Shown here: positions 42,203-50,932 of the stretch, piece by piece
Layout of the letters: each line of letters starts with the position of its first letter
Position numbering within the stretch: position 1 is the stretch's first letter
Assembly (NCBI GenBank): GCA_964412555.1
Contig: CAYPPG010000028.1
Coordinates: 1-64,000, forward strand
Source: CAYPPG01 sp964412555
GTDB taxonomy: Bacteria > Hinthialibacterota > Hinthialibacteria > Hinthialibacterales > Hinthialibacteraceae
Direction of reading: 5' to 3'
Length of the DNA: 64,000 nt
Program-made: the position numbers and the translations under genes
Notes under the pieces: generated by a model
Told to the model about the DNA's origin: nothing
Databases searched by the model: none
The model's input: the letters and a program-made list of their open reading frames with translations, nothing else

Positions 42203-44293
42203 TTACCCTTCTTCCTCTTCTTCCATTTTGCTGGCAGCGATGATTTTTTCGGTCAGTTCGTTCGGGACCGGTTCATAATGGGAGAATTCCATTTCAAACG
42301 TTCCACGGCCTCGTGTAAGGGAGCGGAGATCGATAGGATATTTATACATTTCAGATAAAGGAACTTGAGCTTTGATCAGTTGTTTTCCTTTAAGAGGATT
42401 CATTCCCATTACCCGGCCGCGGCGGGAATTGAGATCCCCCATGACGTCTCCCATGAATTCTTCGGGTACTTTGACTTCTACGTTTTGAATCGGTTCGAGA
42501 AGGATCGGTTTGCATTTCTCACGTGCCACTTGACGCATGCACATCGATGCAGCGATCTTGAAGGCCATCTCAGATGAATCAACTTCGTGATATTTCCCGT
42601 CGAAAAGATCCACGCTGATGTCAACGATGGGGTAACCGGCGATGATTCCGCGTTCCATTGCATCGACAATCCCTTTCTCAACGGCGGGAACGAATTTCGA
42701 CGGAATCGCTCCGCCGAATATGTTGTTGATGAATTCGTAATGCTGGCCGCGTTCAAGCGGTTTCAAGCGCATATGAACTTCAGCAAACTGGCCACGACCC
42801 CCTGATTGTTTTTTATGGCGGTAGCTTCCTTCCCCTGAGGAGGAAATCGTTTCGCGATACGCTACTTTGGGGATATCGAGTGTGACATTGAGTTTGAATT
42901 GGTTTTTCATCCGGCTTGCGATAATATCGATTTGCAATTGCCCGGCGGCTGATATAACCGTTTCCTTGGTTTCAGTATCCCGTTTCACTTGGATTGTCGG
43001 ATCACCGGAAACGATTTTGGGAAGAACGGTGCCGATTTTATCTTCTTCATTTTTATCAGCGGCATGCAGAGACATATGTACAGGAGGTTGAGGATAACGA
43101 GGGGGTGTAACCAGCAGATCGCCGGCCGATGTTGAGACCGTATCGTTCGTCTCGAATCCCTCATTCTTCGTGATGGCGATAATATCGCCTACGGAGGCCT
43201 CATGGATTGCATTGTGTTTTTTCCCATTGACGGAAAGAATATGGGCGACTTTTTCCTTTACGCTTTGTGTCCGGTTGAACCATTCGGTATCCCCTGTAAT
43301 GGATCCGCTCATGACCCGGATAAAGGAAATTTTCCCGGCGAAAGGATCGACCATACTTTTAAAAACAAAGCCGATCCCGGGTCCGTCATCTTTGATTTCT
43401 TGTTGGAATACTTCGTCTTTTCCCTCTTTCATAGCGGGGAAGGTTTGTCGTTTCGTTGGATCGGGAAGATAATTGATGAAGCAATCCAACAAGGCTTCGA
43501 TACCGATACAGTGATATGCGTCAGTTACGAAAATGGGGACGATGGTACCGGATTGTGCACCATCGCATAAGCCTTTCCGAATTTCATCATTTGAAATCTT
43601 TTCATCGGACAGATAGCGCTCCATCAAATCGTCATCTGACATCACGGATGCTTCGATCATTTTTTGGCGGTATTCTTCGACATAATCTGAGATGTCATCG
43701 GGAATGGAACCTTGTTTTGTGATTTTGCCTTTATCGTCAAAACTGAGGGCTTTATCCATAACCAAATCGACGACGCCGCTGAATAAATCTTCCTTGCCAA
43801 TGGGGAGGCAAACTGGGCAGACTTGTGCACCGAGTTCATTTTCGAGTTTTTGGAGAGACTTGTCGAAATCCGCGTGTTCCTTATCCATTCGGTTCATGAC
43901 GGCAACGCGAGGGATTTCATATTCCTCTAAAAATTCCCATATTTTTTCGGTTTCCACTTCGACACCCGATTGTGCATTGATCACAACCAACGCGACATCG
44001 GCTGCCCGCAATGCCCCGAGGATATCTCCGATAAAATCTGTATACCCGGGAGTATCGATTAAATTGATATGATGGCCTTTGAAATTGCATTGAAGCAATT
44101 TGGAGGAGATAGTAATTTTTCGGTCTTTTTCTTCCTCGAGGTAATCAGCGAAAGTGTTCCCGTCGTCGATTCTTCCCAAACGCTCGATGGCACCGGTATG
44201 ATAAAGAATTGCTTCGATCAGGGTGGTTTTCCCTGCAGCGTGATTTCCGACAACGGCGATATTTCTTTTTTTGCCAACCTCGACACCTTTCAT
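42203..44293 (-). CDS. Elongation factor G-like translational GTPase
   Basis: 696 residues with the full EF-G domain order: G domain, domain II, III, IV (GEGSYRHKKQSGGRGQFAEV) and V. The P-loop is GNHAAGKTT (residues 16-24) where canonical EF-G has A-H-I-D-A-G-K-T, switch II is DTPGYTDF and the G4 motif is NRMD rather than NKMD. These changes place it in the EF-G-like paralogue group rather than the housekeeping FusA. The C-terminus is a Glu run. AAGGAG precedes the ATG. It is monocistronic, with no rpsL/rpsG/tuf neighbours. Confidence 0.92.
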   Translation of the reverse strand: MKGVEVGKKRNIAVVGNHAAGKTTLIEAILYHTGAIERLGRIDDGNTFADYLEEEKDRKITISSKLLQCNFKGHHINLIDTPGYTDFIGDILGALRAADVALVVINAQSGVEVETEKIWEFLEEYEIPRVAVMNRMDKEHADFDKSLQKLENELGAQVCPVCLPIGKEDLFSGVVDLVMDKALSFDDKGKITKQGSIPDDISDYVEEYRQKMIEASVMSDDDLMERYLSDEKISNDEIRKGLCDGAQSGTIVPIFVTDAYHCIGIEALLDCFINYLPDPTKRQTFPAMKEGKDEVFQQEIKDDGPGIGFVFKSMVDPFAGKISFIRVMSGSITGDTEWFNRTQSVKEKVAHILSVNGKKHNAIHEASVGDIIAITKNEGFETNDTVSTSAGDLLVTPPRYPQPPVHMSLHAADKNEEDKIGTVLPKIVSGDPTIQVKRDTETKETVISAAGQLQIDIIASRMKNQFKLNVTLDIPKVAYRETISSSGEGSYRHKKQSGGRGQFAEVHMRLKPLERGQHYEFINNIFGGAIPSKFVPAVEKGIVDAMERGIIAGYPIVDISVDLFDGKYHEVDSSEMAFKIAASMCMRQVAREKCKPILLEPIQNVEVKVPEEFMGDVMGDLNSRRGRVMGMNPLKGKQLIKAQVPLSEMYKYPIDLRSLTRGRGTFEMEFSHYEPVPNELTEKIIAASKMEEEEEG

Positions 44294-44482
44294 GAACGTG
44301 ACTCCTTTTTGCTTATTGCGAATATGGGGGGTACTATCGATTGCTTAATCGAAAATTGACCAGAAACTTACAGAAAAGTAAGGTTACAAGTGTATGAGGA
44401 ATCGGACAAGGGATAAAGGAGAAGACAATATTAACTCGATAAAATCTACAATTCTTATTGAACTGAACTCGATCCTATTTCA

Positions 44483-45163
44483 TTATGAAACAGTGGTTCG
44501 ATGTCGCAAAAATCCCAATGCACGAACATTGATTGGGTTGCGTCCACTGGAAGTGTTGCAGAAATACGTAAAGCGGAAGCCGATATCCACTTCGATATCC
44601 CCAATGTGACCGTATATGCCGGTACAAATCGGCCGTCCCGCTTCCGAGGGAATTTTTGAATCACCAATGGGTAATTCGTCCGGCTGTATCATTTTTCCAC
44701 GAGCAAATTTCGGCGCGACGGCTTTCTTTGCCTTCATTCCGCTTGTCCCACTCGCTGCGCTGTTTTCACCGTCTCCTCGTGCGGCTCCGGGGACGAGTGA
44801 ATACGGCATGTGCAAAAAATATTGTTGGTTCACCGCCTGCCATGCAATTCCCGTATTGATTGGAATGTTACCGGCGATGGTCGAGAACACGATTTTATAA
44901 GGCATTTTCGCTTCGAAATATTCCTCGCCGATTGTTCCATGCAATAACGTATTGACCGGGAAATGTCCCGATGTGTTTGGAATGACAGTGTATTTCAATT
45001 CCAGTTGAACCGGAAAATCCAGGATGGTACCGACAATGGCGTTATTCACGGGGAGATTTCCACTCAAAGTGCTGAAAACCACTTTGTACTTCAACTCCAG
45101 ATCAACAGGAATTTCTCCCTGTTTCCGAATTTCATCACGCAGTGAAACCAGGGCATCACCCAT
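44483..45163 (-). CDS. Unknown protein built of ~31-residue repeats
   Basis: About 226 residues; the ATG at 45163 is chosen because GGAGG lies seven bases upstream. No signal peptide is present, so it is probably cytoplasmic. Three clear repeats follow the pattern P-V-x-L-E-L-K-Y-x-V-x(3)-T-x-S-G-x-x-P-[VI]-N (about residues 19-47, 51-78 and 83-111). A fourth breaks off near 125, and a diverged fifth lies near 190-220, after a disordered Gly/Ser/Lys-rich linker. The repeats look like beta strands. No family is recognised. A 692-bp gene-free region lies upstream, shared with the divergent coiled-coil gene. Confidence 0.75.
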   Translation of the reverse strand: MGDALVSLRDEIRKQGEIPVDLELKYKVVFSTLSGNLPVNNAIVGTILDFPVQLELKYTVIPNTSGHFPVNTLLHGTIGEEYFEAKMPYKIVFSTIAGNIPINTGIAWQAVNQQYFLHMPYSLVPGAARGDGENSAASGTSGMKAKKAVAPKFARGKMIQPDELPIGDSKIPSEAGRPICTGIYGHIGDIEVDIGFRFTYFCNTSSGRNPINVRALGFLRHRTTVS

Positions 45164-45227
45164 ATTCAAACCTCCAAAGGGAAATGAATATCCGATTGTG
45201 TTTTCTCAAACAAAGATGTACATATAC

Positions 45228-45255
45228 TGTATAATTTTACAGGATTTTCGTACAA
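45228..45255 (-). promoter_or_regulatory. Possible sigma-70 promoter for the repeat-protein gene
   Basis: Read on the minus strand, TTGTAC, 16 bases, TATACA, about 65 bp before the ATG at 45163. Spacing and position are acceptable; the match is moderate. Confidence 0.4.
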
Positions 45256-45278
45256 ACTGAATTGGGACAACTTGTTTT

Positions 45279-45296
45279 ACAAGCGAGGACGCTTGT
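45279..45296. repeat. Small palindrome of the GCGAGGACGC family
   Basis: ACAAGCGAGGACGCTTGT forms a six-base stem with a GAGGAC loop. It is a single-hairpin relative of the larger element at 52051-52118, and both are followed by TTTTATCC/TTTACCC and an AAGAGG/AAGGAG stretch. Confidence 0.6.
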
Positions 45297-45364
45297 TTTA
45301 TCCATAAAAGGAGATCGGAATTTGGAAATCGATCATCTTTTTGAAGAAATTCGCGAAAAATTGA

Positions 45365-45393
45365 TTGACATATGCATTAAGTTCAGGCATGAT
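45365..45393 (+). promoter_or_regulatory. Sigma-70-type promoter in the 692-bp intergenic region
   Basis: TTGACA, 17 bases, CATGAT (four of six in the -10). It would begin transcription near 45400, 455 bases before the coiled-coil protein start, leaving either a long structured leader or a separate small RNA. Confidence 0.5.
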
Positions 45394-45401
45394 ATATGAG
45401 A

Positions 45402-45574
45402 CGAATCGGGGTTGAGGGTTCTGTCCGGTCATGGAAAATTGCGGGTAGAGATGATGTTGCCGGTCGGATGATCCCCGAATCGAATTAGTGTCAGAAAAAA
45501 TCCAGCCCCTTTTTGAAGGAAATTCGGCTGGTCTATATATCTGGAAAAATACACGGCTCGATCGGATTTTCCGA
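45402..45574 (+). other. Structured, possibly transcribed non-coding region
   Basis: Downstream of the promoter at 45365 there are three pairing elements. A ten-base near-perfect stem (CGAATCGGGG at 45402 with CCCCGAATCG at 45474-45483) closes a domain of about 60 bases. A nested hairpin (CCAGCC[CCTT-TTTG-AAGG]...GGCTGG) lies at 45502-45531, and TCGGA-TTT-TCCGA lies at 45562-45574. No convincing open frame with a ribosome site lies here. It could be a small RNA or a 5' leader; no known riboswitch is recognised. The remainder of 45575-45855 is featureless. Confidence 0.35.
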
Positions 45575-45855
45575 ACGGTCTATCTTCAACTCTGAATATC
45601 TTCGACTGCAATTTTATATGTATTCCGGCCTGCAATTATATTTCGTGTTATGTGTTCCCGTCTTTATTGCGCTCCCCAGGATTTGAGGGTATTGCACTGC
45701 GTTAAAAGCCGAAAGATGGTTCCGCCTTCTTTTATGTGGCGCAACCGTGCAATAAATCGTAAAAAATCAACTGGTTTCTAGCAAACAACGTTCGGTCGAA
45801 ATCAAGTGAAGGAAAGGCCGAATCAACACCATACCTGCAGAAAAGGAGTGCAATC

Positions 45856-47370
45856 ATGCAGAACAACAAACTATCTCCGCAAGAGAACGAAGTCATGCAG
45901 AACAATGAACACCGCGTTTCTACTGGATTGGTAGTAACCGGGCTGGTCACGATCGTCGGTTCCTGGGTAGGAATGGCAGCATTCGTGGATTACCGCTTGG
46001 ACGGGGTGGAAAAACAGATGCAAACCGACTCGAATGAAGTCGTCACGGCAGTGAGCCAGAACGTTTCCGAAGATTTATCCGGTTTGCAGAAAGAAATCGG
46101 CATGAAAGTCACGGATACGACATCCGTGCTCGCCAAAGGAATCCTGGATTTAACCAACAATGAAGAACAACGTTACAACCAAATTTTGAAAGCGATCAAC
46201 AACAATGGTGCTTTATTGGAGAAGAATCGGACGGAAACGGCTTCTCTCATTAGCCGTGAGTTGAAAGAATCTGAAAAGGAAATCGCCTCTCTGCTTTCGC
46301 AGAATCAAACGGAAACCACAAAAGAGGTCAAGAATCTTCTTGCCGGAATTGAAGAAAAAACCGCACAAACGGGCCGCGAAATCCTCACTGTGATGAAAAG
46401 CGTCGATCAGAATCTCGACGAGATGGGCAATCAATTAATCACTCAACTCGATACATCAACAAAAACGCTCCAAGATTTGATCGAACAATCCAACAAGAAT
46501 GAATCGGAACAATTGGCAAAAATGGCTGCTGTGGTTGATTCATTAATGAAGGGAGTTGAAACCGAATCAAGCAAATTAACTACTGAACTCAACACCTTGG
46601 CCAATCGGGTAAGCACACTCCAAACGGAAGTGAATCAATCGCAAAAGACTGTCAAAGAGTTGAACAATTTAGTTCCGGGTTGGCGTAAAACAAGTGAAGT
46701 GGAATTTGCGAAATTAGATCAAAAAACGGGTCAAATCGAAGCGAGAATCGACGAAAATCTATCCGCCCTGCAACAAAAAATCATCGATCTCGGTGTCGCG
46801 GTGGACAACACGGCGAACAACATGATGAAATCTTTGTACTTAGCGACAGAAGGACTGGAAGATACCAAAATCGAACTCAAGTCGAATTTAACGAAAAGCA
46901 AGGAAGAAACTACTGCTGAACTTCAATCCTTGGCGAAGACCATTGAAGGAATTGCATCCTCAATAAAAACCTTGAAGGAAGTGTCTGCTGAAGAAGCGGC
47001 TGTTACTCACGCATTCCTCAATCCTCAGGAGATTGAAGGCATCAAGACGCAAGTCGGTACCTTGACTTCGAAGATGGATACATTTCATGAGCAAATTTCC
47101 AGTCAAATCGCCGAAGCGAGAGCACGGGCGAAGAGGATCATCGAAAATTCCGAAGAATCGGAACAAACTCAAGTGATGGACGATGTTCTTCAGCAATTCA
47201 GCAATGTAACCAAGGTCGCGGAAAGTCAATTAAAAATCCTGAAAAAGACACTCGATTCACTTTCTCTCGTCATAACGGCTTTGGGTGATTCACCGGAACC
47301 AGAGCCAAATGTTGAAATCGGTATGAAAGTGGAAGAGCAAGATGAAGGGGATGAAATTTCACTGAAATAA
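45856..47370 (+). CDS. Membrane-anchored long coiled-coil protein
   Basis: 504 residues with AAAAGGAG eight bases before the ATG. The first codons are duplicated: MQNN recurs at residue 13 (45892), giving an in-frame alternative start. One membrane span near residues 20-40 (STGLVVTGLVTIVGSWVGMA) is followed by more than 400 residues of coiled coil rich in Glu, Lys, Thr, Asn and Gln with few aromatics. The topology is probably N-in with a periplasmic rod, or a signal-anchor. The tail is acidic. No family is recognised; general resemblance to chemoreceptor or apolipoprotein-like helices reflects coiled-coil composition only. A strong terminator follows. Confidence 0.82.
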   Translation: MQNNKLSPQENEVMQNNEHRVSTGLVVTGLVTIVGSWVGMAAFVDYRLDGVEKQMQTDSNEVVTAVSQNVSEDLSGLQKEIGMKVTDTTSVLAKGILDLTNNEEQRYNQILKAINNNGALLEKNRTETASLISRELKESEKEIASLLSQNQTETTKEVKNLLAGIEEKTAQTGREILTVMKSVDQNLDEMGNQLITQLDTSTKTLQDLIEQSNKNESEQLAKMAAVVDSLMKGVETESSKLTTELNTLANRVSTLQTEVNQSQKTVKELNNLVPGWRKTSEVEFAKLDQKTGQIEARIDENLSALQQKIIDLGVAVDNTANNMMKSLYLATEGLEDTKIELKSNLTKSKEETTAELQSLAKTIEGIASSIKTLKEVSAEEAAVTHAFLNPQEIEGIKTQVGTLTSKMDTFHEQISSQIAEARARAKRIIENSEESEQTQVMDDVLQQFSNVTKVAESQLKILKKTLDSLSLVITALGDSPEPEPNVEIGMKVEEQDEGDEISLK

Positions 47371-47398
47371 AATACGGTATACAATAGAAATGCATTCT

Positions 47399-47429
47399 GG
47401 CCGGTAACTCGTTACCGGCCTTTTTGTTT
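47399..47429 (+). terminator. Rho-independent terminator after the coiled-coil gene
   Basis: GGCCGGTAAC, a CT loop, GTTACCGGCC, then TTTTTGTTT: a perfect ten-base GC-rich stem with a T-tract, 28 bp after the stop codon. This is the best terminator in the window. Confidence 0.93.
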
Positions 47430-47509
47430 GGCCGTAATCCTTGACGGAACGCATCGTTATAAGCATGATTTTTAGATTGTATTGATTCCAAATATAAAGG
47501 AATAAGCTA

Positions 47510-48463
47510 TTGAATATACTCATCACCGGATCTAGTGGGCAAATCGGAACAAATTTGGGACTTCGGCTGTTATCAGAAGATCATTCGGTTCTTGGAATCG
47601 ATTGCCGTCCGAACACGTGGACAGATCGAATTTCCATGCGATACGTGGACTTGACATCGGATTGCGTCGGCCGATTGCTGGAGTTGATCAAAGGATATGA
47701 AATCGATATCATCATTCATCTGGCGGCCCATGCGAAGGTTTTCGAATTGGTGCGGGAACCTTCCCGCGCCTTACAGAACGTGAATATGACGTTCAAAGTG
47801 GCGGAAAGCGCGCGGCTGGCGAATATTCCGATTATTTTTGGTAGTTCCCGCGAAGTGTATGGGGATATACACCGGCATGTCACCAACGAATCCTGTGCCG
47901 ATTTCGTGGTGGCGGAAAGTCCGTATTCAGCCAGTAAAATTGCGGGAGAGGCGTTTATTTATTCCTATGCCCAGTGCTACGGGCTTCCATATATTGTCTT
48001 TCGCTTCAGCAATGTCTATGGAAGGTACGATAACGATCTGGAGCGGATGGAACGTGTTACTCCCTTGTTCATCAAAAGAATTTCACAGGAATTACCAATT
48101 GTTATTCACGGGAAAGAAAAGATTTTGGACTTTACCTATGTCGATGATTGTGTGGATGGCATTAATCTCGGTATTCATAAATTATTGAATAAAGAGGTTA
48201 TGAACCAAACCATCAATCTCGCCTGCGGTGAAGGGAATAGTCTGGTCGATCTAGCGCAGTTCATCGGGAAAGCGGTTGGAGTGGAGCCGAAAATCTCATA
48301 CACTCCCACTCAACCGGGTGAAGTAACCCGCTACATAGCCGATATCGAAAAAGCCAAGCAATTACTAGGCTATCAACCGAAAACTTCTCTTTCCGAAGGA
48401 ATCCCTAAAGCGATTACATGGACACGTGAATTCGCTCAACAAAAACAGCGATCAAGTATATAG
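47510..48463 (+). CDS. NAD-dependent epimerase/dehydratase (extended SDR)
   Basis: 317 residues, TTG start with AAGGAATAAG upstream. The nucleotide-binding motif is LITGSSGQIGTN (glycine pattern GxxGxxG), the catalytic Ser region is FGSSREVYG, and Tyr/Lys are in YSASKIAGE. The C-terminal part has the UDP-sugar-binding pattern FTYVDDCVDGI and GEVTRYIADIEKAKQLLGY, as in UDP-glucose 4-epimerase relatives. The exact nucleotide sugar cannot be named. It lies 80 bp after the terminator and 128 bp before a secreted glycosidase, as a probable single-gene unit. Confidence 0.93.
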   Translation: MNILITGSSGQIGTNLGLRLLSEDHSVLGIDCRPNTWTDRISMRYVDLTSDCVGRLLELIKGYEIDIIIHLAAHAKVFELVREPSRALQNVNMTFKVAESARLANIPIIFGSSREVYGDIHRHVTNESCADFVVAESPYSASKIAGEAFIYSYAQCYGLPYIVFRFSNVYGRYDNDLERMERVTPLFIKRISQELPIVIHGKEKILDFTYVDDCVDGINLGIHKLLNKEVMNQTINLACGEGNSLVDLAQFIGKAVGVEPKISYTPTQPGEVTRYIADIEKAKQLLGYQPKTSLSEGIPKAITWTREFAQQKQRSSI

Positions 48464-48591
48464 TTAGTTTTTATATTAAGTTATGAGCCATAATACCTTA
48501 TAATTCAATAGGTAAGTATGTTCTTCCTTCATGGTGTGACAGTACGGCGTCATCCTTCGTTTAATAAAAAAAACATCGTCATACCCCTAGA

Positions 48592-50637
48592 ATGATACTT
48601 TTTCTTTTCGCTCTTTTTTTATTGTTCCCTATACAAACCATACAAGCAGAAATATGGAAACCGATTCCTTTTCCAAGGAATGAGTCTCCAATTAATCTAT
48701 CTTATTTACTGGATCCTCCTGCAGGTAAGCACGGTTTTCTTGGCGTGGAAAACGATCGTCTCGTTTTCGAAGATGGAACGGAAATACGCTTTTGGGGAAC
48801 CAGCATGATTGGCTCAGCCTGTTTTCCTCCTCAAAATCTGGCGCCGGATATTGCCGAACGGCTATCGCAATTGGGATTCAATTTAGTCCGTTTTCAGCAT
48901 TTGGATGCAGAGTGGGCAGAACCGAATTTGTTCCAGAGCGATATGGAAGAAGGGGAATTCCTCAATCCTATTGCTCTGGATCGATTGGACTATTTTCTGT
49001 ATCAGTTAAAAAATCGGGGGATTTACACCTACGTTGATTGTCTTGGGTCGCGCGTTTTGAGAACGGAAGATTTCATTTCGGAGGGGAGCGCGATTCCTCC
49101 TGGTTTCGGCGGCTATATTCATTTCTCTTCGGCATTGCAAAGTGTGTACAGGGAATTTCTTCATGCATTTTGGACTCATCGCAACCGATACACAGGCAAG
49201 GAATATCGAGACAGTCCCATGATCGCTTGTACTCAGCTTTTTTATAATAACAACATCGATCCTGCCATTCCTGTCGTACTCCCTTACGCTATTGAACTTC
49301 ATGATTTATGGGATCGCTGGTGGAATGAGAAAATACAGAAAGAAATGGAACTCAAGGATGAAAAAGGGCGAAAGAACCATTTGAAAGCATCTCCACCCAT
49401 CATGGATTTGCGTAGACCGACTTCAGAGACGAGAAAGTTTTTAGCCGATCTTGTGGCAAAAACGAATAATTCCTTTCATGGCTTTCTTAGAAGTATCAGT
49501 GTCAAATGTTTGATCAACGGAACCGATTTGATTACAAAAACAACGGATATTATTCCTCAACAGGTTCATGATGTCCAAACATGCCGGGGGTATTGGAATT
49601 TACCAATCCGGCAATCTCGATTCTTTTCAAACCGCCGGATGGCGGATGTGAATGGAAATGAAGAAAGCCATCTTTTCTCCGAATTCGTGTTTGGAAGAGT
49701 TATTGACAAACCTTTCATAGTTTCGGAATGGGGGCATCCTTGGCCGAACAAGTTTCGGGCGGAATTACCGCTATGGATGGCGGCGATGGCGTGTTTTCAG
49801 GAATGGAATGGTTGCATTCTGTCCGGTTATCGTACCGGACATGAAGAGGATGTGGATTGGATTACTGCTCCATTCGATTCATTCAATGATCCTTGTGTAA
49901 TCGGTTTAATGCCTTCAGCTGCTTTACTTTTTCACCGGAATGATGTTGACGTTGCCAATCGTGGTCTTCAATTAACATTGAATCAAGAATATGTGTATGA
50001 GGATGATGCTCTGACTGCTTTTCAAGCCCGAAGCACACGGTTGGTTCCATTTAGGAAAGTTGAAATCGCTCTCCATTCGGCTCCTTCCTCATTACCATTA
50101 TCCGCTACGCAGCCTGAGGATTTATATGAGAAGCGTTTTCAAATGGATAAAAATTCCCACTTAAGGAGCGACTATGAGCGCGGACTGGTTTTTATCGATT
50201 CGCCCAAATCACAAGCCGTCATCGGAAGATTGAAACTGGCTGAAGATCATGATTTATCGAATCTGAAAGTGTTCACGAGTGAAGAGTTCGGGGTTGTAAG
50301 TTTGAACAGTATGAATGATGAAACCATTTCACGTTCCGGGGACTTGTTTGTCACTCTCGTTTCGCAAGCGCAAAATTCAGGTTTTTCTGCCCATGAACAA
50401 GACGGTGTATATGTCGTCGATCATGCCGGACACGCGCCGGTTTTGCTGAAAGACACGCCTGTACGAGTGTATATTCGTACGAATCGGGAAGCGAAATGGA
50501 CAATTCAAGCGATCCATCCGGATGGAACGCCGGGTGAAACGATTTCCTACCAAATTGCCAACCAATTTCTTTCTTTTCGAGCAGGGACTCATGGGACTTT
50601 GTATTATCGTTTGAAGGCTGAAAAGAGTGGATATTGA
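48592..50637 (+). CDS. Secreted glycoside hydrolase-like TIM-barrel protein
   Basis: 681 residues with a signal peptide (LFLFALFLLFPIQTIQA). The fold resembles clan GH-A enzymes: FLGVENDRLVFEDGTEIRFW at the front, then LSQLGFNLVRFQHLDAEW and a candidate nucleophile Glu in PFIVSEWGHPWP. The strand where the acid/base Glu normally follows Asn reads ACTQLFYNNNIDP, so that residue is not evident. The C-terminal part looks like beta-sandwich domains. Substrate and activity are uncertain. No good ribosome site precedes the ATG. Confidence 0.78.
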   Translation: MILFLFALFLLFPIQTIQAEIWKPIPFPRNESPINLSYLLDPPAGKHGFLGVENDRLVFEDGTEIRFWGTSMIGSACFPPQNLAPDIAERLSQLGFNLVRFQHLDAEWAEPNLFQSDMEEGEFLNPIALDRLDYFLYQLKNRGIYTYVDCLGSRVLRTEDFISEGSAIPPGFGGYIHFSSALQSVYREFLHAFWTHRNRYTGKEYRDSPMIACTQLFYNNNIDPAIPVVLPYAIELHDLWDRWWNEKIQKEMELKDEKGRKNHLKASPPIMDLRRPTSETRKFLADLVAKTNNSFHGFLRSISVKCLINGTDLITKTTDIIPQQVHDVQTCRGYWNLPIRQSRFFSNRRMADVNGNEESHLFSEFVFGRVIDKPFIVSEWGHPWPNKFRAELPLWMAAMACFQEWNGCILSGYRTGHEEDVDWITAPFDSFNDPCVIGLMPSAALLFHRNDVDVANRGLQLTLNQEYVYEDDALTAFQARSTRLVPFRKVEIALHSAPSSLPLSATQPEDLYEKRFQMDKNSHLRSDYERGLVFIDSPKSQAVIGRLKLAEDHDLSNLKVFTSEEFGVVSLNSMNDETISRSGDLFVTLVSQAQNSGFSAHEQDGVYVVDHAGHAPVLLKDTPVRVYIRTNREAKWTIQAIHPDGTPGETISYQIANQFLSFRAGTHGTLYYRLKAEKSGY

Positions 50638-50724
50638 CAATGATGCTCTTTGATAAGATCATTTATCATGATAGAAGAAAAGATTTATTCTTACATATTA
50701 GGCTTTACGCACGAATAAAAGCGT

Positions 50725-50892
50725 CTGAATCAGGATTGGCCAGGATGGATGGATTTCCAGGATGAAATACATGACAGCATTTCATGTCGATTCTATAAAA
50801 AAATCATTGGTCACTGTCGCTCGTCAAATTAGTGTCAGCTTATCGAAAGACATATCCTGTTCATCCTTCAATCCTGGCCAATCCTGATTCAG
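50725..50892. repeat. 168-bp element bounded by perfect 22-bp inverted repeats
   Basis: CTGAATCAGGATTGGCCAGG plus AT at 50725-50746 is the exact reverse complement of 50871-50892, with 124 bp between. The size and termini resemble a miniature inverted-repeat element or a long hairpin repeat. It lies in the 295-bp gap between the glycosidase-like gene and the Tat-exported reductase, 40 bp before the latter's start. No gene is seen in this gap. Confidence 0.8.
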
Positions 50893-50932
50893 ACAATGGT
50901 GAGTCATACAAAAAATTCAGGGAGAATCCATC

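Noticed and set aside
45737..45750. Second sigma-54-like promoter (TGGC ... TGC) before the coiled-coil gene
   Set aside because: The GG-to-GC spacing is nine bases instead of ten and the TTGC box is incomplete.
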